This document shows, piece by piece, positions 6,732-8,716 of a DNA stretch of 8,716 nucleotides. The notes beneath the pieces were generated by a model that had not been told where the DNA came from, ran no database searches, and saw nothing but the letters and a program-made list of their open reading frames with translations. The position numbers and the translations under genes were made by a program. How positions within the stretch are numbered: position 1 is the first letter of the stretch; each line of letters begins with the position of its first letter. Source of the DNA: Campylobacterales bacterium (lineage in GTDB: Bacteria > Campylobacterota > Campylobacteria > Campylobacterales > QNZT01); the NCBI GenBank assembly GCA_015662615.1, contig DQTU01000274.1:1-8716 (forward strand), written 5' to 3'.

Positions 6732-7826
6732 TTGGATAGTTACGAATATAACGAACTTTTAACAAAGCTAAATACAAAGGTTGACAATATTAAACAGATT
6801 ATTGCTCCTGATAAGATAGAGGCAAAACTTAGTGAAATTACCGAAATAGAGCAGGGTGTTGATTTTTGGAGTGATCCTAAAAAAGCGGCAGCTATACAGC
6901 AAGAGAAAAACAGAGCATTGTCCATAATGAAAAAATATAATAGTGCAAAAAATGCAGTGAATGATGCACGTGATTTATATGAGATGGCTAAAGAGGAAAA
7001 TGATGATGAAACCATGGAAGACCTTTTCTCTGATGCTTCCTCTTTAGAAGTTGTCATCTCTGAGCTTGAAGTCAATATGATGCTCAGTGATGAAAATGAC
7101 ATCAACAACGCAATCGTCTCAATTCATCCAGGAGCAGGGGGTACGGAGAGTCAGGATTGGGCGAGTATGCTTTATCGGATGTATCTTAGATGGGCTGAAA
7201 GACAAGGGTTTAAAGTTGAGGTTATGGATTATCAAGACGGTGAAGAAGCTGGACTGAAAGATGTTACATTTATCATCAAGGGTGAAAATGCTTATGGCTA
7301 CATGAAAGTTGAAAATGGGATTCATCGATTGGTTCGTATTTCACCATTTGATTCCAATGCAAAACGGCATACCTCTTTTTCTTCAGTTATGGTTTCTCCA
7401 GAAGTGGATGATGATATTGAGATAGAGTTGGAAGAGAAAGATTATAGGGTTGATACTTATAGAGCAAGTGGTGCTGGCGGGCAGCATGTCAATAAAACTG
7501 ACTCTGCTATACGGCTTACTCATATTGAAACAGGTGTTGTGGTTCAGTGTCAAAATGATCGAAGCCAACATAAAAACAAAGCTGCTGCGATTAAAATGCT
7601 AAAATCAAGACTTTATGAGTTAGAGATTGAAAAAAAGAAAGCTGAAGAAGCAGGAATTGAGAAGAGTGAAATTGGCTGGGGACATCAAATCAGATCGTAT
7701 GTTTTAGCACCGTATCAACAAGTCAAAGATAACAGATCAAATGTCGCTTATTCACAAGTAGATGCGATTTTGGATGGGGATATCACTAAAGTTATTGAGG
7801 ATGTTTTGATATCATTCTCGTCGTAG
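6732..7826 (+). CDS. prfB: Peptide chain release factor 2 (RF2)
   Basis: Reads UGA and UAA stop codons in the ribosomal A site and triggers peptide release. The 364 residues are a full-length RF2. The N-terminal helical domain (1-110) is followed by IHPGAGGTESQDWA (121-134). The stop-codon-reading tripeptide is SPF (204-206; RF1 would have PxT-type residues). The catalytic loop is GAGGQHVNKTDSA (247-259) with the GGQ at 249-251. The C-terminal basic stretch includes NDRSQHKNKAAA. The start is TTG, supported by AGGAG 5 nt upstream. Unlike E. coli prfB, the frame is continuous: there is no early in-frame UGA with a CUU slippage site, so the autoregulatory +1 frameshift is absent. It is monocistronic, divergent from panC, and followed by a hairpin that overlaps the last base of its stop codon. 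Confidence 0.97.
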   Translation: MDSYEYNELLTKLNTKVDNIKQIIAPDKIEAKLSEITEIEQGVDFWSDPKKAAAIQQEKNRALSIMKKYNSAKNAVNDARDLYEMAKEENDDETMEDLFSDASSLEVVISELEVNMMLSDENDINNAIVSIHPGAGGTESQDWASMLYRMYLRWAERQGFKVEVMDYQDGEEAGLKDVTFIIKGENAYGYMKVENGIHRLVRISPFDSNAKRHTSFSSVMVSPEVDDDIEIELEEKDYRVDTYRASGAGGQHVNKTDSAIRLTHIETGVVVQCQNDRSQHKNKAAAIKMLKSRLYELEIEKKKAEEAGIEKSEIGWGHQIRSYVLAPYQQVKDNRSNVAYSQVDAILDGDITKVIEDVLISFSS

Positions 7827-7850
7827 ACAAAGGAATTTATTTCCTTTGTC
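7826..7850. terminator. Hairpin between convergent prfB and lipoprotein genes
   Basis: A perfect 10-bp stem, GACAAAGGAA (7826-7835) with TTCCTTTGTC (7841-7850), closes a 5-nt loop. It falls between the prfB stop and the end of the lipoprotein gene and could serve both strands. Neither side has a good T-tract (GTTAACTTATT on the plus strand), so it may be a weak terminator or an mRNA-protecting stem. Confidence 0.6.
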
Positions 7851-7859
7851 GTTAACTTA

Positions 7860-8537
7860 TTAAAAGTCAACTCTTTGAGATATTGTATTGGTCTCGCTTT
7901 CATTATCTGTTACGGTTAATGTAATTACAGCGTAAGCCGCATTACAACAAGGTTGAATGGTAACAGTAGTATCATCCAATATCCCCTGATTTTCCTTAAG
8001 AAGTGTGTCATCCGATCCATATCCAGCGGTATTCCACGAACACTGTACAATGCCTTCGCCATTCTCATCTTGATCGTAGCTATCTGCACAACTAAATGTA
8101 TATATTTCACTATCTGGTTGAGTAATTACAGCAATAGGTGTTGTCGCTTCAACATCTGGAGATTGTACATTGATTGTAATTTGGGTAGTGTTTGTTAATC
8201 CATCATCATCTGTTACGGTAAGATAGATAATTTTTTCACCAGTACTGTCAAATGATACTGTATGTGTTGCTCCATCTTGTTTTAGTGTACCGTTGTCCCA
8301 CTCATATTTGATAATATTTCCATCTTTGTCTGAACTTGAAAGACCATCAAGTGTGATCTCTTCTCCAACTTGAAATGTTTTGTCATTTATGTTTGATATT
8401 CTTGCAACAGGCGCTATTGATCCTAGTGTACCCGAATCTATTTCATTTATTTTTGTTAGGCAACATTCATTGTCTGATGACCCGCATCCTGTTAGCATTC
8501 CTATTAAAAGTGCGGAAGCAAATAATTTAATTCTCAT
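7860..8537 (-). CDS. PKD-domain lipoprotein, cysteine-rich
   Basis: Probable surface or periplasmic lipoprotein of unknown role. The 225-residue product has a short basic start, a hydrophobic core and the lipobox LTGC, so lipidation is expected at C18. A PKD domain spans about 40-125: SSSDKDGNIIKYEWDNG in the middle, YLTVTDDDGL near its end. A second, more divergent PKD-like unit spans about 133-225, ending in ITLTVTDNESETNT. Besides C18 there are six cysteines: the pair C25-C26, C150, C166 and the pair C197-C198, which could form disulfides. PKD folds usually act in protein-protein or protein-polysaccharide contact. Start choice: ATG at 8535-8537 with a strong AAGGAG (8543-8548) 5 nt upstream. 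It is convergent with prfB and stands alone. Confidence 0.85.
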   Translation of the reverse strand: MRIKLFASALLIGMLTGCGSSDNECCLTKINEIDSGTLGSIAPVARISNINDKTFQVGEEITLDGLSSSDKDGNIIKYEWDNGTLKQDGATHTVSFDSTGEKIIYLTVTDDDGLTNTTQITINVQSPDVEATTPIAVITQPDSEIYTFSCADSYDQDENGEGIVQCSWNTAGYGSDDTLLKENQGILDDTTVTIQPCCNAAYAVITLTVTDNESETNTISQRVDF

Positions 8538-8572
8538 CTTTTCTCCTTATGATATTGTATATCTCACTTTAT

Positions 8573-8599
8573 AACACTATAAAACAACAACTTAGTGTT
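8573..8599. repeat. Short inverted repeat upstream of the lipoprotein gene
   Basis: AACACTA (8573-8579) and TAGTGTT (8593-8599) are perfect reverse complements with a 13-bp spacer. They lie about 36-62 bp before the lipoprotein start, where a promoter or operator would be. A TATAAA on the minus strand (about 8568-8573) touches the left arm. Repeats of this size are frequent by chance in AT-rich DNA. Confidence 0.35.
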
Positions 8600-8630
8600 T
8601 AAAATGTTATAGAATGAGTGTATTTAATCA

Positions 8631-8702
8631 GCGTAGGGTTTAATTCCCCGATCCTTTAGGTCGTAATAAATAATATTTATCATGAGTTCATCATTGATAA
8701 AT
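8631..8702. other. Hairpin-rich non-coding tail, possible mobile-element end
   Basis: Several small inverted repeats follow one another: GGG (8636-8638) with CCC across a TTTAATT loop; CGA-CCT / AGG-TCG (8649-8663) with one bulged T; ATAAAT / ATTTAT (8666-8680); and ATTTATCA (8675-8682) with TGATAAAT (8695-8702). The first part is more GC-rich than its surroundings. Downstream of 8661 one plus-strand frame is open to the window edge but has no ATG, GTG or TTG start. I can call no gene here. Confidence 0.35.
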
Positions 8703-8716
8703 TAAAAACCTATCCA

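Noticed and set aside
6740..7108. 122-codon minus-strand frame inside prfB
   Set aside because: Serine- and phenylalanine-rich product typical of the antisense of an acidic, lysine-rich gene; prfB itself is certain.
7953..8198. Plus-strand frame antisense to the lipoprotein gene
   Set aside because: The minus-strand gene has a strong ribosome binding site, lipobox and PKD motifs; the plus-strand product has none of these features.

Overview
The window is AT-rich, densely packed bacterial chromosome. The gene set (a TilS without the long C-terminal extension, RimO, PanC, CysK, an RF2 gene with no programmed frameshift) and the TATAAT-type promoters with weak -35 boxes suggest a Campylobacterota member, perhaps close to Sulfurimonas. 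That assignment is inferred from protein character and was not checked against a database. I see no rRNA, tRNA, CRISPR array, complete insertion sequence or phage gene.

Layout, left to right. (1) 1-1464, plus strand: the 3' part of a membrane-anchored protein with a degenerate GGDEF domain and an EAL domain; its beginning lies outside the window. (2) 1534-2445, minus: cysK, cysteine synthase. (3) 2539-3441, plus: a secreted TPR-like protein that diverges from cysK and overlaps the end of tilS by 11 bp. (4) 6516 down to 3431, minus: a tight panC-rimO-tilS operon with a 1-nt gap and then a coding overlap. (5) 6517-6731: a divergent promoter region built as a large imperfect palindrome. (6) 6732-7826, plus: prfB, release factor 2, followed by a hairpin. 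(7) 7860-8537, minus: a PKD-domain lipoprotein. (8) 8538-8716: a non-coding, hairpin-rich tail.

Three genes act in decoding. TilS gives the AUA-reading tRNA-Ile its lysidine, RimO methylthiolates ribosomal protein S12, and RF2 terminates at UGA/UAA. The operon carrying rimO and tilS, led by panC, and the divergent prfB start from mirror-image promoters. Each promoter has its -10 box (TATAAT) between the half-sites AATCTAG and CTAGATT. The two 22-bp units are exact reverse complements and form the outer ends of a 163-bp palindrome whose inner arms share the same centre (position 6620). This is the most unusual structure in the window. It could be a paired operator for an unidentified regulator, or a miniature inverted-repeat element that supplies outward promoters. 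No regulator gene is visible here.
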